Source: JAGPUQ01 sp963708735 (lineage in GTDB: Bacteria; Pseudomonadota; Gammaproteobacteria; Pseudomonadales; Porticoccaceae). Taken from it: a stretch of DNA of 64,000 bases. The translations under genes and the position numbers were made by a program. The notes under the pieces were generated by a model. The model saw only the letters and a program-made list of their open reading frames with translations, searched no databases and had not been told where the DNA came from. This document shows positions 62,567-64,000 of this stretch, one piece after another. The stretch lies in assembly GCA_963708735.1 (NCBI GenBank), contig CAVPTW010000013.1:1-64000 (forward strand), in the 5' to 3' direction. Within the stretch, counting starts at the first letter, position 1, and each line of letters starts with the position of its first letter.

Positions 62567-64000
62567 TTGACCAGGAAAGCATCCGATCTTTTGGTCGCCT
62601 GCCTTGAAGAGGAAGGCATCGAATACATCTTCGGCGTCCCCGGCGAGGAAAACGCCGATTTCATGCTCTCGCTCGAAGACAGCCGCAAAATCAAATTCAT
62701 CCTCACCCGCCACGAGCAGGGCGCGGCCTTCATGGCGGAAGTGTACGGACGCCTGACCGGCAACCCCGCCGGCTGCCTGGGGACGCTGGGGCCGGGTGCC
62801 TCGAACCTCATCACCGGGGTCGCCGACGCCAACATGGATCGCGCGCCGATGCTGGTGCTCACCGGCCAGGGTTCGACCAAGCGGCTGCACAAGGAATCCC
62901 ATCAGGTAATGGATGTCGTGGGGATGTTCGAACCCGTGACCAAGTGGGCGATCTCGATCCGCAACGCCGATACGATTCCCGAGATCGTGCGCAAGGCGGT
63001 GCGCCTGGCGCGGATGGAAAAACCCGGCGCCGTGCATATCGAGCTGCCCGAAGACCTCGCCAAGCAGATGACGGCGGAGCAGCCCATGGTGCCGCGCCGG
63101 TTTCACCGTTCCGTGCCTGACCCGAGCGTGGTTCGGCAGGCGTTCGAACTGTTGATGAGCGCCCGGCGCCCGGTGATCCTCGCCGGCAACGGCTGCATCC
63201 GCAAGCGCGCCAGCAAGGAGATCCGTGCCTTCTGTGAAGCCACCGGCATTGGCGTCATCAGCACCTTCATGGCCAAGGGTTGCGTGGATCGGGACGCGCC
63301 CTACTGTCTGTATACCGTGGGTCTCGGCGCCAAGGATCATTCCAACCTTGCGCTCGACGACGCCGATCTGGTGATCACGCTCGGTTTCGACATGGTCGAA
63401 TACCACCCGAGTCTGTGGAATCCGCACCGCGACAAACGCATCATCCACGCCGATTTTTTGCCCGCCGAAATCGATCAGTACTATCACCCCGAGATCGAAC
63501 TGGTCGGCGATCTGGCCATGATGCTGAAGGAGCTGAACCGGCTGCTGGCGATCGGGGCCACACCCCATTTCGATCTGGCGCGCCAACGCCAGGTCCGCCA
63601 GAACATGGGGGCAGAGATCGAGGCTCACGCCACGGACGATACCGAGGGCAGCATCCGGCCCCAGAAGGCGCTGTGGGACGTGCGCGAAGTCATGGGGCCG
63701 GACGACATCCTGCTATCGGATGTCGGTGCCCACAAGATGTGGATCGCGCGCCACTACCATTGCCACGAACCCAATACCTGCCTGATTCCCAACGGCTACT
63801 GCTCCATGGGTTTCGCGCTGCCGGGCGCGATTGCCGCGAGTCTGGTGCATCCGAACCGCCGCATCCTCGCCATTGCCGGCGATGGCGGCTTCCTGATGAA
63901 CGTGCAGGAGATGGAAACCGCGTTCCGGTTGCAAAGCCGCATCGTCGTGCTGGTGTGGGAGGACAAGGGCTACGGCCTGATTTCCTGGAAACAGCAGACG
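62567..64000 (+). CDS. Thiamine-pyrophosphate enzyme, acetolactate synthase-like, 3'-truncated
   Basis: Open to the window's right edge; 478 codons seen. The likely start is TTG 62567 with AGGAAA upstream; no ATG lies at a suitable site. The catalytic Glu is in RHEQGAAFMAEVYGRLTG, with GTLGPGASNL, and the TPP-binding motif GDGGFLMNVQEMETAF is near the C-terminus. This is the large-subunit acetohydroxyacid-synthase or oxalyl/benzoylformate-type superfamily. No IlvN-like gene is near, so a catabolic role or other 2-keto acid substrate is possible. Confidence 0.9.
   Translation, partial: MTRKASDLLVACLEEEGIEYIFGVPGEENADFMLSLEDSRKIKFILTRHEQGAAFMAEVYGRLTGNPAGCLGTLGPGASNLITGVADANMDRAPMLVLTGQGSTKRLHKESHQVMDVVGMFEPVTKWAISIRNADTIPEIVRKAVRLARMEKPGAVHIELPEDLAKQMTAEQPMVPRRFHRSVPDPSVVRQAFELLMSARRPVILAGNGCIRKRASKEIRAFCEATGIGVISTFMAKGCVDRDAPYCLYTVGLGAKDHSNLALDDADLVITLGFDMVEYHPSLWNPHRDKRIIHADFLPAEIDQYYHPEIELVGDLAMMLKELNRLLAIGATPHFDLARQRQVRQNMGAEIEAHATDDTEGSIRPQKALWDVREVMGPDDILLSDVGAHKMWIARHYHCHEPNTCLIPNGYCSMGFALPGAIAASLVHPNRRILAIAGDGGFLMNVQEMETAFRLQSRIVVLVWEDKGYGLISWKQQT

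Noticed and set aside
1..64000. tRNA or rRNA genes
   Set aside because: I found no cloverleaf-like T-arm sequences with matching acceptor ends and no rRNA-like segments; the only RNA gene supported is 6S.

Overview
The window is a GC-rich bacterial chromosome segment, most likely from a gammaproteobacterium. The block lptCAB-rpoN-hpf-rapZ-HPr and the block ibaG-murA-hisG-hisD-hisC-degS/algW have a gene order close to that of Pseudomonas and relatives, and a 6S RNA lies upstream of the 5-formyl-THF cyclo-ligase gene. The accessory genes (DUF1329/DUF1302 envelope proteins, many SDRs, MaoC hydratases, acyl-CoA dehydrogenase, enoyl-CoA hydratase) suggest a lipid-, hydrocarbon- or steroid-using environmental organism. 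The species cannot be named from sequence alone.

Layout. 1-11885 is a recombining tandem array of DUF1329 (periplasmic, Tat-like signal) and DUF1302 (outer-membrane barrel-like) genes plus a Ycf48-like propeller. Four DUF1329 genes (one cut by the window edge) and three DUF1302 loci are seen; only the first DUF1302 is intact. Two neighbouring units repeat with a period of 3872 bp. 12095-16880 holds a compact operon: a membrane-anchored von Willebrand A protein, a large secreted helical-repeat protein and a further, divergent DUF1329. 16907-26371 (minus strand) is housekeeping: enoyl-CoA hydratase, DarP, MgtE, HPr, RapZ, HPF, RpoN, LptB/A/C, KdsC, KdsD. 26660-37855 carries ibaG, murA, hisGDC, an opposed DegS/AlgW protease, ATP sulfurylase, ZapG-like, an alpha/beta hydrolase, ZapE and IlvA. 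38115-40422 (minus) holds pyruvate kinase, 5-FCL and 6S RNA. 40805-51984 is a catabolic region of SDRs, a Nudix protein, two MaoC-type hydratases, an MBL hydrolase, an acyl-CoA dehydrogenase, an N-acyl-D-amino-acid deacylase-like amidohydrolase and a serine hydrolase. 52278-57098 is a scarred accessory patch: a decayed toxin-antitoxin pair, chimeric gene remnants, a secreted subtilase with a heptanucleotide repeat in its leader, and a small DUF5648 secreted protein. 57226-61352 is a glcDEF glycolate oxidase operon. It is followed by an SDR and a divergent, edge-truncated acetolactate-synthase-like gene.

The most notable items are these. (1) The subtilase has an ideal Shine-Dalgarno and ATG followed by six copies of a 7-bp unit that leave the protease out of frame; four or seven copies would restore it, so this looks like a phase-variable secreted protease in the OFF state. 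(2) In the toxin-antitoxin pair, one inferred base change at an ATGA overlap both removes the toxin start and extends the antitoxin. (3) The DUF1329/DUF1302 array shows long near-identical repeats, mosaic genes and two broken barrels. (4) A 141-bp MITE-like element has perfect 16-bp inverted ends and a CTAT direct repeat. (5) ptsN and the mla operon are absent from places where the rest of the conserved neighbourhood would predict them.
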